From: Candidatus Competibacteraceae bacterium
Lineage (GTDB): Bacteria > Pseudomonadota > Gammaproteobacteria > Competibacterales > Competibacteraceae
Direction: 5' to 3'
DNA: 50,268 bases
Assembly: GCA_007695245.1 (NCBI GenBank)
Contig: REEE01000269.1
Location: forward strand, 1 to 50,268
Made by a program: the position numbers and the translations under genes. Below are positions 29,801 through 38,609 of this stretch, piece after piece. How positions within the stretch are numbered: position 1 is the stretch's first letter; the number at the start of each line of letters is the position of its first letter. The notes beneath the pieces are model-generated. The model searched no databases and was not told the origin of the DNA. It was given only the letters and a program-made list of their open reading frames with translations.

Positions 29801-30603
29801 TCGTGCAGTTCCTGGACCCGCTGCTTGATGGCGAGCGCCTGCGCCGCGCGCTGTTCTTCGCTTTGCAGCAGCAGGTCGGCCAGGCTGATGGCGATAAAGG
29901 CGCCGTTGATCGGCCGGCGCCGACGGTGTTTCTTGAGCAGATCCAGAAAGCCGCGCCAGGCGGCCCGGTCCACTTCTTCATGACTGTCCTGCGTGGTGTA
30001 GCGACCGGCGGTATCCAGCAGGATCGCTTCGTCGGTGAACCACCAGTCGCAGTTGCGCGTACCGCCCACTCCGCGCACCTTGCCGGCCCCCAGCGGGAAG
30101 CGCAGTCCGGAGTTGATCAGCGCGGTGGTTTTGCCGGAGCCGGGCGGGCCGATGATGATGTACCAAGGTAATTGGTAAAGGTATTGCGTTCGGCCGGTTT
30201 TGCCGCCCAGTCGGGCTTTTTTCAGCGTGGCCAGCGCTTCGTCCAGCCCTTGCTTGAGGGTGGAGATTTCCTCGGACGATGCGGCTTCCTGGTCCTTTTT
30301 ATGCTGCTGTTCCTCGAGTTGTTGCTCGCGGGCCGCCGCCTGGCTGCCGCCGGCTTGACCGGATAAATCGGCCAGCATCTTCTGGTTATTGCGCAAGGTC
30401 CTGATGTAGTAAATGAGTTTGTAGAGTCCGAAGGAAGCGCCGAAGACCGCGATGGTCAGGACACGAGCCAGGTCCGAGGTCAGCGGCGCTCGACCGGCGA
30501 TGGCGATCAACGGTCCCAGATACCAGATCAGGGCGACGATGGCCAGGAGACCGGTGAAACCGATCATCCACGGGTTTTTAACAAGATTCAGAAATTTTTT
30601 CAT
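26887..30603 (-). CDS. tssM: TssM (IcmF), T6SS membrane complex protein
   Basis: This is a 1238-residue inner-membrane protein. Two membrane helices near residues 13-35 and 45-66 are followed by a cytoplasmic NTPase-like domain with Walker A GPPGSGKTT at 152-160 and DTAGRYTTQD. A third helix lies near 455-477, with a large periplasmic region to the C-terminus. TssM, TssL and usually TssJ form the envelope-spanning complex. Here no tssJ is adjacent. The gene is five bases after tssL. Walker A is intact, so ATP binding is possible, as in Agrobacterium TssM. Confidence 0.95.
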   Translation of the reverse strand: MKKFLNLVKNPWMIGFTGLLAIVALIWYLGPLIAIAGRAPLTSDLARVLTIAVFGASFGLYKLIYYIRTLRNNQKMLADLSGQAGGSQAAAREQQLEEQQHKKDQEAASSEEISTLKQGLDEALATLKKARLGGKTGRTQYLYQLPWYIIIGPPGSGKTTALINSGLRFPLGAGKVRGVGGTRNCDWWFTDEAILLDTAGRYTTQDSHEEVDRAAWRGFLDLLKKHRRRRPINGAFIAISLADLLLQSEEQRAAQALAIKQRVQELHEHFGIRFPIYVLFTKADLIAGFIEFFNDLGQEERAQVWGMTFPMDDPADPDGVVERFAAEFELLERRLNERLVARLQEERDPQRRDLIYSLPQQFGSLKSLADQFLKDAFRPSRFEERVLLRGVYFTSGTQEGTPIDRLMSSLANTFGLHRQALGAFSGKGRSYFITRLLRDVVFPEAELAGANLRVERWRAWIQRGAYAAALLVTVTAAALWLTSYARNELYVRAVEKQRLVVEQQIQALAPDQTDPIAALPLLDAARAIPGGYGDRDAGKPWLMGFGLYQGNKLGGEARSIYERLLVQALLPRVILRMEERLRQNAGNTGYLYDTLRAYLMLDDPERFDAETVKGWMEQEWQAHLPRAVSREQRAHLSAHLDALLELAPLQPPIALDGTLIQNTRNLLNQVPLSQRIYERLKQSPREAGVPPEMGLTLAAGPDTPRVFARRSGQPLSAGVPGLYTYRGYYPFFLNESPKLVGRLADESWILGTTIQVSTDPAERQRIADGVCRLYLSDYLQQWQGLLADVSIKTFNTPDAALDILQVLSGPASPLRALIETVARETALDQPPPTPDAGPVPTDPSLTGRIAGILGQNGPGTTEAALQPCTIDPRLTDFSRQYRREIAGPDGAIPPFDRTLSVLNELYGHMNAIARAREASPEGAVPQNLKDQFETVVNQLQVDAARKPPPFNTLLNQLAQDSSDITRTVRDRLNAQWRAARVAAFFQDNLHGRYPLARSAIQWSGPGPGAPGAAVPPGTIQWVGRPPDPGASRTIAGPPDAAIAAFGRFFGPDGLMDRFFKQHLQPYVETTGGTWRWRGPSGPDQSIDPEALQAFQRAAAIRDALFAGGQTPTVRFQLVPVQLSGDIQQAIISLDSQTLAHTAGQAARVADLQWTGASGQARIEFLPAVAGGPSQLSETGPWAWFKLLDQAQIQPTGTGQFRVMFQLGGRQALYELRTASGSNPFHLRELEGFRCPDQL

Positions 30604-30608
30604 GGCCC

Positions 30609-31970
30609 TTACCGCGTGATCCGGGCCAGCAGAATGATATCGACGCGCCGGTTGAGCGCGCGATTCTGCGGGGTGTCGTTGGGAGCGACCGGTTCGGTAT
30701 CAGAGCGGCCTTCGCTGATGAAACGACCGGCATTGTTGCTGCTGGCCGCCAGGATTTGCACTACGCTGTCGGCTCGAGCCTTGGAGAGGTGCCAGTTGGA
30801 GGGGAATTGCAGGGTGCGGATCGGGACGTTGTCGCTGTGACCGGTGACCAACACCCGCCCTTCGACGGCGTTGAGTTCCTTGCCGATTTGCAGGAGTAGT
30901 GGCTGGAAAACCGACTTGACCTCGGCCCGGCCGGAATCAAACAGACCGTCCCCGCGAATGCGGATCGTGGTCTGGTCGGTCTCCTCGATCACCGCGACCA
31001 ATCCCTGCCGGATTTGAGGTTCGAGAAATCTCCGCAAATCCTGCGAGACGCGGACCAGATTGGCGTTGGGCGGAGGTTTGGGGGGTGGGGGCGCGGGCGC
31101 GGTCGCGCCGACGCGGCGCACCATCGCCACGGTTTCGCCGCGGAGTTCGCTAAGCGCCGTGAGCACTGGATCGGACGCCTTGTTGAGCAGCCAACCGAAC
31201 AACGCATAGGCCACCAATAGCAAGGCCGCCGCCACCGCCGCCACCACCCATAGCGGGACGTAGCGGATCAGCGGATTGCGCTGGTCGCTGACGCCGCGCC
31301 AGTGCGGCGATAACTCCCGCTCGAATTCGCCGCGCGCGCTGCGGATGGCGTTATAGGCCCGCTCCCGTTGCTCGTCCAGACGGTTGCGTCCGTTGTCCAG
31401 GAGCCGGTAGCGACCTTGGAACCCAAAGGCCAGGCACAGGTACATCAGTTCCAGCAGCTCCAGATTCTTGCGTGGATCGAGCATCATGGAGTCCAGCAAC
31501 TCGAAGAATTTTTCACCGCCCCAGGTTTCGTTGTGAAAGGTCACCAGCAGGCTGTTCTCGCTCCACTGGCTGGCCCGCCCCCACGGCGTATTCAGCACCA
31601 CCTCGTCGAGCAGGGTGCAAAGCACGTAGCGGGCCCGGAATACGGTTTTCTCGGGCAGACCGCGCTCGCAGGCGTTGGCGGTAAATCCCTTGAGTTCCTC
31701 GATCATCCGCCAGCGCAGTTGCTCGGGATCCGGATGCGAGGGAGTATTTTTCAGGCGCATGATCAAGCCGAGCAACGGCGCGGCGGCGGCTTCCAAAGGG
31801 TTCAGCCCGATTCCCGTGGGGATCGCCGTCGCTTCGGACGGTGGCGGAGCCGGCGGGCGTGACGGCGCGGGCGCGGATGGGTTGGAACGTCGACCGCCCG
31901 GCGCCGGCCGGATGATCGTGCGATCGCCTTCGTCGTCGGTGGTGGTGGCAAATGGATCGTCGATAGTCAC
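30609..31970 (-). CDS. tssL: TssL (DotU) with C-terminal OmpA-like domain
   Basis: This is a 453-residue evolved TssL. Residues 1-50 are a Pro-rich leader. Residues about 55-215 are the cytoplasmic DotU domain. A single membrane helix lies at 238-262. A Pro-rich linker then leads to an OmpA-like peptidoglycan-binding domain (about 335-453; VTGHSDNVPI, NWHLSKARADSV, NRALNRRVDI). The OmpA part, often a separate TagL, anchors the complex to the cell wall. The start is GTG at 31970, ten bases after tssK, with only a weak ribosome binding site, and the downstream DotU sequence supports the frame. Confidence 0.95.
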   Translation of the reverse strand: MTIDDPFATTTDDEGDRTIIRPAPGGRRSNPSAPAPSRPPAPPPSEATAIPTGIGLNPLEAAAAPLLGLIMRLKNTPSHPDPEQLRWRMIEELKGFTANACERGLPEKTVFRARYVLCTLLDEVVLNTPWGRASQWSENSLLVTFHNETWGGEKFFELLDSMMLDPRKNLELLELMYLCLAFGFQGRYRLLDNGRNRLDEQRERAYNAIRSARGEFERELSPHWRGVSDQRNPLIRYVPLWVVAAVAAALLLVAYALFGWLLNKASDPVLTALSELRGETVAMVRRVGATAPAPPPPKPPPNANLVRVSQDLRRFLEPQIRQGLVAVIEETDQTTIRIRGDGLFDSGRAEVKSVFQPLLLQIGKELNAVEGRVLVTGHSDNVPIRTLQFPSNWHLSKARADSVVQILAASSNNAGRFISEGRSDTEPVAPNDTPQNRALNRRVDIILLARITR

Positions 31971-31980
31971 GGTTCGCTAC

Positions 31981-33336
31981 TCATTCGCTTTTAATGGCCC
32001 AAAAGGCCATTTCCAATCCCGGAAACTCGCCGCCGACATGGAAAGCAAAGCCCCCTGAGTTAAGAATCTGCTTCCAGAATTCACTGCTACGGTCGAGCCG
32101 GAAGTAGATGAAGTCCGACTGGTAGGGAATTTCTCGCGGGGCCACCGGCAGGGCGCTGACGCCGATGCCCGGAAGGTGGTGATTGACAAATTGCGCGATT
32201 TTCTCGACCGGTCCGATTTTAACCTGGGTCGGAAAGCGCGCGCGCAGCAGGTCGGTCGCCATGTCGGCGCGGACCGCCAGGATGAATGTAGCCTTGGCGA
32301 GCAGCGGGCGCTCGCGATCGGTAATGATCGCCACGCGGATGCCGTATTGGCGCTCTTCGATGGGAATCCGGATCGCCGCCTGTTCTTCCACCAGACTGAG
32401 CGAACGACGCAGTTCGAGCATCAACGCGCCGAAGGTCTTTTGCAAGTCGTCGTGATCGTAGTTCGGGAACGGCGGCGGGCGGCGTTTGGTTTTTCCGGTA
32501 AAGGTGGCCATATCCCCAGCCAGTTGTAGGGCAGTTTGGTAGAAGGCTTCCGGATGCAGGCCGCGCATGGCCGCCAGATGCGCGAACAGCGGTTCGAAGC
32601 GGTTGACGGTTTGCAGGCGCAGGAATTGCGCGATATCCACCCCGGCACCGCGCGCCGTGCCCGCGCCCGTCACCCGCTCGGCCAGGGCGTCGCCGCGCTG
32701 GTGTAGCAGCCCGAGCACTTCGGTAATGAAGCCGTTCAGGGCCGGTACGCCGCGACAGTCCAGACAAGGCGGCAGATATTCATTATCCAGCACGACGGTC
32801 TGGTCGGGGCGCTTTTCCTGTACGCGGGCGATACCGATGCAGGTGTACTCGCTGGAATCCTGGGTGTCGAGAAACAGGCGTAATCGGGGTTCGCCCGTTT
32901 CAATGAACGCGCTGTTATTGGCGGTATCGATGTTGTTGTCGCGCACCTCACGGGCTACGGCCCGGTAACGGGCGGCGGTATCCTGCTGTTCGCCGCGTTC
33001 CACGTCCGCCGTGCCGGTCCGCCGCAGCGGCAGAGCCAGCAGCACCCGGGCGTCGCGGATCTCGGCGTCGATGTCTAGCGGCGCGGGCGGCGGATCGTAA
33101 TCGGGAATGTTGAAGGGCTTGCCGTCGGGCAGCAGGCCACTGGCGTTAGTGATAGCGACCTTGCCCAGCGCGAGCGCTTCCCGGTCCAGGGCCAGTTCCG
33201 CCACGCCCCAGTCGTAAGGGCGCAGGTAGCCGCAGGATTGCCGGACCAAGGCTTCGAGGTAGCGGTCCTGCTGCTGGAAATGCTGGGGGCGCAGGAACAT
33301 CCCCTCGGACCATACGACCTTGCTGTACCAACTCAT
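31981..33336 (-). CDS. tssK: TssK, T6SS baseplate protein
   Basis: The start MSWYSKVVWSEGMFLRPQHF at 33336 gives a 451-residue TssK of normal size. The frame is open for 91 further codons, but that region contains the intergenic gap. TssK trimers link the TssEFG wedges of the baseplate to the TssL-TssM membrane complex. The ribosome binding site is weak. tssL follows after ten bases. The upstream gap to tagH (33337-33491) contains no lipoprotein gene, so tssJ, which often precedes tssK, is missing here. Confidence 0.95.
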   Translation of the reverse strand: MSWYSKVVWSEGMFLRPQHFQQQDRYLEALVRQSCGYLRPYDWGVAELALDREALALGKVAITNASGLLPDGKPFNIPDYDPPPAPLDIDAEIRDARVLLALPLRRTGTADVERGEQQDTAARYRAVAREVRDNNIDTANNSAFIETGEPRLRLFLDTQDSSEYTCIGIARVQEKRPDQTVVLDNEYLPPCLDCRGVPALNGFITEVLGLLHQRGDALAERVTGAGTARGAGVDIAQFLRLQTVNRFEPLFAHLAAMRGLHPEAFYQTALQLAGDMATFTGKTKRRPPPFPNYDHDDLQKTFGALMLELRRSLSLVEEQAAIRIPIEERQYGIRVAIITDRERPLLAKATFILAVRADMATDLLRARFPTQVKIGPVEKIAQFVNHHLPGIGVSALPVAPREIPYQSDFIYFRLDRSSEFWKQILNSGGFAFHVGGEFPGLEMAFWAIKSE

Positions 33337-33491
33337 GGGAGTGTCGCTCGTTTTATGGGTATGGGGGTTAAGAAGAATCTGGGAACGCTTTTTGGGTAAA
33401 TTATAGGTTGGCACCGAACCCGTCTCGCAAATCCTAGCATCCCATCCGCGGAACGGTAGCGGGTCCTCCTGGCTCAGAATCGCCGTTAAGG

Positions 33492-35225
33492 TCAACGTCC
33501 GCGGAGTCGCTCCTCGTAGGCGCGCGCGAACTCGTCGCCGAACAACTCGTTGAAATCGTCCTCGGCTTCCCGGGCGATGGCCTGATACTCGTTGGTGAAC
33601 AGATCCCAATATTTGGCTTTGCGGCTTCCCGGCAGGATGCTATCGAGGACGTTCGGTTGGAGGCGGCTTTCCAAATTGCTCGGATCGAAGCGTTCGAGCA
33701 ACCGGGTTAAAGCCGCCTGGATGCCCGCCATGACCGCCAGTTGGTGAGCTTTGATGTCGTTGAAGCCTTCATGTACCGCCTGAGTGGGCGACATGTAGGC
33801 ATTCTTCTGGCTGGTCAGAAGCAGAATCATCACTTCTTCCGGACGCAGCGGTGGTTGTCCCGGGGGGGTCTTCAGCGGGTTGTTGTCCACGGGACCGATA
33901 GCGGTGCGATCCAGGCGAAATTCGCCCTTGATATCGCCGCGGGCCAGTAGAATTTCCATGAGTCCCTGCACGGTCTCGCGGAAGATCGCGCCGATAGTGG
34001 CCAGGACTTCAGGCCACTGCTGGTCGTTCAGGCGCGCGTTCGGCAGTCCGGCGCCCTTCAGAAACGCCTGGATCAAAGTCCGGGTGTCGGGTCCGGGCGA
34101 CGCGGCGTCCGCTGTTGGGGCGGGCGACTTGGCGGGCGGCGCGGGAAGCGGCTTTTGCGGCGGCGGTTCCGGCGTAGGAAGGATCGTGGGCTTGGCCGGT
34201 TTGTCGAGTTTGTCGAGGAGAGGTTCTGGTGGTCTGGGAGTAAAGGCCGGTGTTTCCGCCGGCGGCGTGGATAGAGGTTGCCGGGGCGACGGGAGATCCG
34301 GTGCCGGTTCGGTGGTGGATCGCGCCTCGCTGGGCGGGGTGGCTGGGGTCATCCACCAATCCTCCGGTATGATCGGCGCGGCACCGGGTTCCGCGACGCT
34401 GGCCGGGGGTTCGGGGGCGGCGGGCGGCGCGGCGGGCGGTTCGAATGGTGACGGGTCCGCAATGTCTGGCGCTCGTTGGTCCGGAACGGGAGCCATGGGT
34501 TCGAGAACCCCGGGTTCGAGAACCCCGGGTTCGGGAATCCCGGGTTCAGCGAATTGATCGACTGGTGGGGAAGACGGGGCCGACGGCGGCGCGGGCGATG
34601 CGGGCGGTGGTGTTTCGGGGATCAGCGCGGGGGGCTCGAAAAAGGCCCGATCCGGCGCCAGCAAATCGGCGGACGGTTCGGTGCTGGATCGACCTTGCGG
34701 GGGCGGGCTCGCCGGACGTTTCAGACCCAGGCTGTCTTCGCTGAATAGATCGGTGAATGAGGGTTTGCCCGGACGCGCCGGATCGCGATCCGGTTCGACG
34801 CCGGCGTCGATTAAATCCGCCGCGAACGGTGAGGACGCGCCCGGACCTGGCACGACATCGGTGGCCGGGCCGTCCGGTTCGACTTCCGCCAGTTCGGCGG
34901 CGCCGGGCAGCAGGGTGACGGCGATCTCGTATTCGCCCAGCACGAAGCGGTCACCATCATTGAGCTTGACCGTCTGATTGCGGGGAACGCGCTCCTCGGA
35001 ATCGTTGATAAAGGTGCCGTTGGTACTGTTGTCGGTGAGGTAATAATTGCCATCTCGATGGTGGATAGTACAGTGTTTGCCAGACAGGATGCGTTCCGGG
35101 TCCTGCAGGATCCAGTCGGTTTGCGCCGCGCGGCCGATGCTGAGGGATCCGCGGTCGAGGATTTTGGTGATTTCCTGACCAGGAGAGAGTCGCTGATAGC
35201 TGGTGATGGCGAGTTTCAGGGGCAT
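33492..35225 (-). CDS. tagH: TagH, FHA-domain T6SS regulator
   Basis: This is a 577-residue protein. Residues about 24-100 are an FHA domain (SIGRAAQTDW, LSGKHCTI, NSTNGTFIND), which binds phosphothreonine. Residues about 115-375 are a long Pro/Ala-rich linker containing a tandem repeat. Residues about 380-577 are the T6SS FHA C-terminal domain (IRETVQG-like FRETVQGLMEILLARGDIKG, then a YWDLFTNEYQAI segment). Fha/TagH proteins promote T6SS assembly when phosphorylated by PpkA and are reset by PppA. It is the first gene of the minus T6SS operon and divergent from tssA. Confidence 0.9.
   Translation of the reverse strand: MPLKLAITSYQRLSPGQEITKILDRGSLSIGRAAQTDWILQDPERILSGKHCTIHHRDGNYYLTDNSTNGTFINDSEERVPRNQTVKLNDGDRFVLGEYEIAVTLLPGAAELAEVEPDGPATDVVPGPGASSPFAADLIDAGVEPDRDPARPGKPSFTDLFSEDSLGLKRPASPPPQGRSSTEPSADLLAPDRAFFEPPALIPETPPPASPAPPSAPSSPPVDQFAEPGIPEPGVLEPGVLEPMAPVPDQRAPDIADPSPFEPPAAPPAAPEPPASVAEPGAAPIIPEDWWMTPATPPSEARSTTEPAPDLPSPRQPLSTPPAETPAFTPRPPEPLLDKLDKPAKPTILPTPEPPPQKPLPAPPAKSPAPTADAASPGPDTRTLIQAFLKGAGLPNARLNDQQWPEVLATIGAIFRETVQGLMEILLARGDIKGEFRLDRTAIGPVDNNPLKTPPGQPPLRPEEVMILLLTSQKNAYMSPTQAVHEGFNDIKAHQLAVMAGIQAALTRLLERFDPSNLESRLQPNVLDSILPGSRKAKYWDLFTNEYQAIAREAEDDFNELFGDEFARAYEERLRGR
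34497..34547. repeat. 15-base tandem repeat in the tagH linker
   Basis: Three 15-base units (34497-34511, 34512-34526, 34527-34541) and a six-base partial unit begin with GGGTTCG or GGGTTCGGG. They encode an in-frame PGVLE-like five-residue repeat on the minus strand (EPGIPEPGVLEPGVLEPM). Units one and two are identical. Unit length divisible by three means copy changes would not shift the frame, so the linker length could vary between strains. Confidence 0.85.
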
Positions 35226-35383
35226 GACGCGATTTCCGGTGCAAGGACGCCGCTTCGCCGTCCGGGCAAGAATTCATCGAATTGAGCGCATGGGGCTTAT
35301 ACGATTCAGTCTATACCGCCCCGGCAATCGCGCCAAGCACGGACTATACTGGAAGCCACAATCATGACGAGGTACATGAGTTG

Positions 35384-36451
35384 ATGAGCGTGATTGATGT
35401 AGGGCAATTTCTAAGCCAAATCACCCCAGACGCCCCTTGCGGCGAGGATCTCGAATACGATCCACAGTTCGCGGAGATGGAAAAGCTGGCTCGGGAAACC
35501 CCGGAACGCCAGTTTGGCGGCACCGTGATTCCCGCCGAGCCGCCAAACTGGCTCGGAGTCGGTAAAGTGGCCCTGTCCCTGCTGGGACGGACTCGGGATC
35601 TGCGCGTCGCGGCCTACCTCGCTCAGTCTCTGCTCCGCACGCAGGGCTTTCCGGGTTTTGTCGAGGGTTTGGCGGTGGTGGAAGGGTTGATCGAGCGCTA
35701 CTGGGACAGCGTTCACCCGAAACTCGATCCCGAAGACGACAACGACCCGACCCTGCGCGTTAATACCGTTACGACGCTCTGCGACCCGGAAACGACCCTG
35801 CGCGCCTTACGAGAAACGCCGTTGGTCAGTTCGCGCGCTCTGGGACGGTTCAGTTTGCGCGATGTGCAGATCGTGGCGGGCGTTCTGACCCCGGTCGCCG
35901 CCGAAGAACACCAAGAAGCACCTACCCAGGCTAAACTGGATGGCGCGTTCCAGGAAGCCGACGTGGCGGGGTTGCAAGCCACCGCCAAAGCGGTCGTCGA
36001 AGCCATGGACCGGGTCGTGCGCATTGAGGCGCTGTTGACCGATCAGATCGGCGTGACCCAGGCGCCGGACATGAGCGCGCTGGTTGGCGTGTTAAAGGAA
36101 ATCCGGCAGGTGCTGGTCGAGCAATTGCGGCGCCGGGGGGTGGGGATCGCCGAAGAAGCCGCGGTCGCCGAAACGGGCGAAGAAGCGGATTCGGGTTCGC
36201 CGGGGAGCGCCGTGGTGGCCCAGCGGCTGGTGGTGGGCGAGATCGCCAGCCGTGAGGATGCGCTGCGCATGCTCGACAAAATCCTTGAGTACTTTAGTCG
36301 TTACGAGCCGTCGAGCCCCGTTCCGTTTCTGTTGAGACGGGCCAGAAATCTGGTAGGCAAGGATTTCATGGAGGTTCTGCGGGACATCGCACCGGACGGA
36401 ACCAAACAGGCGGATCTGATTTTTGGGCCACGGGATACGGATGCCGCCTAG
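35384..36451 (+). CDS. tssA: TssA, T6SS cap/baseplate-associated protein
   Basis: The ATG at 35384 (MSVIDVGQFLSQI) gives 355 residues with an ImpA N-terminal domain (residues about 8-130; ITPDAPCGEDLEYDPQF, and WLGVGKVALSLLGRTRDLRVA). The frame extends upstream to 35282, but those residues have no family match. TssA primes tube and sheath polymerisation and, in some subfamilies, stays at the distal end. The C-terminal region (about 305-345: SREDALRMLDKILEYFSRYE) resembles the short class of TssA. It opens the plus T6SS operon and faces tagH across 158 bases of likely promoter DNA. Confidence 0.9.
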   Translation: MSVIDVGQFLSQITPDAPCGEDLEYDPQFAEMEKLARETPERQFGGTVIPAEPPNWLGVGKVALSLLGRTRDLRVAAYLAQSLLRTQGFPGFVEGLAVVEGLIERYWDSVHPKLDPEDDNDPTLRVNTVTTLCDPETTLRALRETPLVSSRALGRFSLRDVQIVAGVLTPVAAEEHQEAPTQAKLDGAFQEADVAGLQATAKAVVEAMDRVVRIEALLTDQIGVTQAPDMSALVGVLKEIRQVLVEQLRRRGVGIAEEAAVAETGEEADSGSPGSAVVAQRLVVGEIASREDALRMLDKILEYFSRYEPSSPVPFLLRRARNLVGKDFMEVLRDIAPDGTKQADLIFGPRDTDAA

Positions 36452-36560
36452 CTTTTCCTCAAGCTGTGCTTTACGGTTTTTACCTGATCCACCTAAAAGG
36501 ATCTGGACCAGATTTTTAGTTGGGTGAACATACGATTCGAACGAGAGAGGTAATGATCCA

Positions 36561-37082
36561 ATGGCAATGAGCAGCCAGAAATTTATCGCCCGCAATCGGG
36601 CGCCGCGGGTGCAGATCGAGTACGACGTCGAAGTGTATGGCGCCCAAAAGAAGGTCCAGTTGCCGTTCGTGATGGGCGTGATGGCCGATCTGTCCGGCAA
36701 GCCGGCCGATCCGCTGGCACCGGTGGCGGATCGCAAATTCCTCGAAATCGACGTGGACAACTTCGATGGCCGCTTGAAATCCATGAAGCCGCGGGCCGCC
36801 TTCCGGGTGCCCAACACGCTGACCGGGGAAGGCGAGATCAGCGTGGATCTCACGTTCGAGAGCATGGACGATTTTTCTCCGGCGGCGGTCGCGCGCAAGG
36901 TCGATGCCTTGAGCCGTCTGCTGCAGACCCGCGAGCAACTCTCGAACCTGATGGCTTACATGGACGGCAAGACCGGCGCCGAGGAGCTGATCGCCAAGGT
37001 TCTGGCCGATCCCACCCTGTTGCAGGCGCTGGCGTCCGCCAAGCCCCAGGACAGCGCCGCCCCCGCCGCCGAGGAGTCGTGA
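36561..37082 (+). CDS. tssB: TssB (VipA), contractile sheath small subunit
   Basis: This 173-residue protein has the TssB pattern: SSQKFIARNRAPRVQIEYDV at the start and LPFVMGVMADLSG, then VPNTLTGEGEISVDLTF. The usual ARKVDALSRLLQTREQL helix in the second half is the region that binds TssC. TssB and TssC form the helical sheath that contracts to drive the Hcp tube. An AGAGAGG motif lies about 12 bases before the ATG. tssC starts four bases after the stop. Confidence 0.95.
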   Translation: MAMSSQKFIARNRAPRVQIEYDVEVYGAQKKVQLPFVMGVMADLSGKPADPLAPVADRKFLEIDVDNFDGRLKSMKPRAAFRVPNTLTGEGEISVDLTFESMDDFSPAAVARKVDALSRLLQTREQLSNLMAYMDGKTGAEELIAKVLADPTLLQALASAKPQDSAAPAAEES

Positions 37083-37085
37083 GCC

Positions 37086-38588
37086 ATGGCCGAACTTGCC
37101 CCCAACGCCGAGGCCCAGGCCGGCGGCGAAACTCAACCGCTGGAAGTCAGTGAATTTTCGTCGCTGCTGCAACGGGAATTCAAACCCAAATCCGATCAGG
37201 CCAAGGAGGCGGTCGAAAACGCCGTGCGCACCCTGGCGGAACAGGCGCTGCAGGATACCGCGCTGCTGTCCGGGGATGTCATTAAGTCGATTGAGTCCAT
37301 GATCGCGGCCATCGACCGCAAGCTGACGGAGCAGATCAACCAAATCATGCATCATCCGGACTTCCAGCAGTTGGAAGGCGCGTGGCGGGGCCTGCATTAC
37401 TTGGTCAATAGCACCGAAACCGACGAAATGCTCAAGATCCGGGTGCTGAACATCTCCAAGAAGGATGTGCATAAGACCTTGAAGAAATTCAAGGGCACCG
37501 CCTGGGACCAAAGCCCGCTCTTCAAAAAGATGTACGAGGAAGAATACGGGCAATTTGGCGGCGAACCTTTCGGGTGCCTGGTGGGCGACTACCACTTCGA
37601 CCACAGCCCGACCGATGTGGAGTTCTTGCGAGAAATGTCGCAGATTTGCGCGGCCGCTCACTGCCCGTTCATCGCCGGCGCGGCACCGACCGTGATGCAG
37701 ATGGATTCCTGGCAGGAACTGAGCAATCCACGCGATCTCACCAAGATTTTCCAGACACCGGAATACGCCGCCTGGCGCTCGCTGCGTGACTCCGAAGACT
37801 CCCGCTACATCGGTTTGGCGATGCCGCGCTTTCTGGCCCGGCGTCCTTACGGAGCCAAGTCCGATCCGGTGGAGGAGTTCGATTTCGAAGAGGACACCGA
37901 GGGCGCCGATCACAACAAGTACACCTGGGCCAACTCGGCGTATGCCATGGCGGTCAACATCAACATGGCTTTTAAGCTATATGGCTGGTGTACGCGGATT
38001 CGTGGCATCGAATCGGGCGGTGCGGTGGAAAATCTGCCGACTCACACGTTCCCGACCGACGACGGCGGCGTGGACATGAAATGTCCGACCGAGATCGCCA
38101 TCAGCGACCGGCGCGAGGCCGAGTTGGCCAAAAACGGCTTTATGCCACTGATCCACAAGAAAAATTCGGATTTCGCCGCCTTCATCGGCGCGCAATCGCT
38201 GCAAAAACCCGCCGAATACGAAGATCCGGACGCCACCGCCAACGCCAATCTGGCCGCGCGGCTGCCCTACCTGTTCGCCACCTGCCGTTTCGCTCATTAC
38301 CTCAAATGCATGGTGCGCGACAAGATCGGTTCCTTCAAGGAACGTGAGGACATGCAGAAGTGGTTGCAGTCGTGGATCAAGCAGTACGTCGATCCCAATC
38401 CGGCCATGTCCAGCGAGCTGCAGAAAGCGCGCAAGCCGCTGGCCGCCGCCGAAGTCGTGGTCGAGGAGGTGGAAGGCAATCCGGGCTACTACAGCTCCAA
38501 GTTCTTCCTGCGCCCGCATTACCAGTTGGAGGGATTGACCGTCTCGCTCCGTCTGGTTTCCAAGCTGCCCTCGGCCAAGGGCGGCTAG
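37086..38588 (+). CDS. tssC: TssC (VipB), contractile sheath large subunit
   Basis: This is a 500-residue sheath protein of standard length. The N-terminal part contains the TssB- and ClpV-interacting helix region. Conserved blocks include WRGLHYLVNSTETDEMLKIR, GCLVGDYHFDHSP and RLPYLFATCRFAHYLK. The C-terminus ends FLRPHYQLEGLTVSLRLVSK. It is immediately downstream of tssB with GAGGAG as ribosome binding site. A 210-base gap with a hairpin and a sigma-54 promoter motif follows before hcp. Confidence 0.95.
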   Translation: MAELAPNAEAQAGGETQPLEVSEFSSLLQREFKPKSDQAKEAVENAVRTLAEQALQDTALLSGDVIKSIESMIAAIDRKLTEQINQIMHHPDFQQLEGAWRGLHYLVNSTETDEMLKIRVLNISKKDVHKTLKKFKGTAWDQSPLFKKMYEEEYGQFGGEPFGCLVGDYHFDHSPTDVEFLREMSQICAAAHCPFIAGAAPTVMQMDSWQELSNPRDLTKIFQTPEYAAWRSLRDSEDSRYIGLAMPRFLARRPYGAKSDPVEEFDFEEDTEGADHNKYTWANSAYAMAVNINMAFKLYGWCTRIRGIESGGAVENLPTHTFPTDDGGVDMKCPTEIAISDRREAELAKNGFMPLIHKKNSDFAAFIGAQSLQKPAEYEDPDATANANLAARLPYLFATCRFAHYLKCMVRDKIGSFKEREDMQKWLQSWIKQYVDPNPAMSSELQKARKPLAAAEVVVEEVEGNPGYYSSKFFLRPHYQLEGLTVSLRLVSKLPSAKGG

Positions 38589-38609
38589 ACTGGCACGGTC
38601 GTGTGTTTC

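Noticed and set aside
33337-33609. N-terminal extension of tssK
   Set aside because: The family start is at 33336. The upstream 91 codons cover the intergenic gap and part of tagH.
35226-35383. Sigma-54 or sigma-70 promoters in the tagH-tssA divergent gap
   Set aside because: GG/GC pairs at the right spacing are poor matches, and TATAC-like hexamers lack a -35 at 16-18 bases. Promoters must be here, but none can be placed.
36500-36520. ATCTGGACCAGAT followed by T residues between tssA and tssB as a terminator
   Set aside because: The usable stem is only five base pairs with a three-base loop, too weak to call, and it would cut the tssA-tssB operon.
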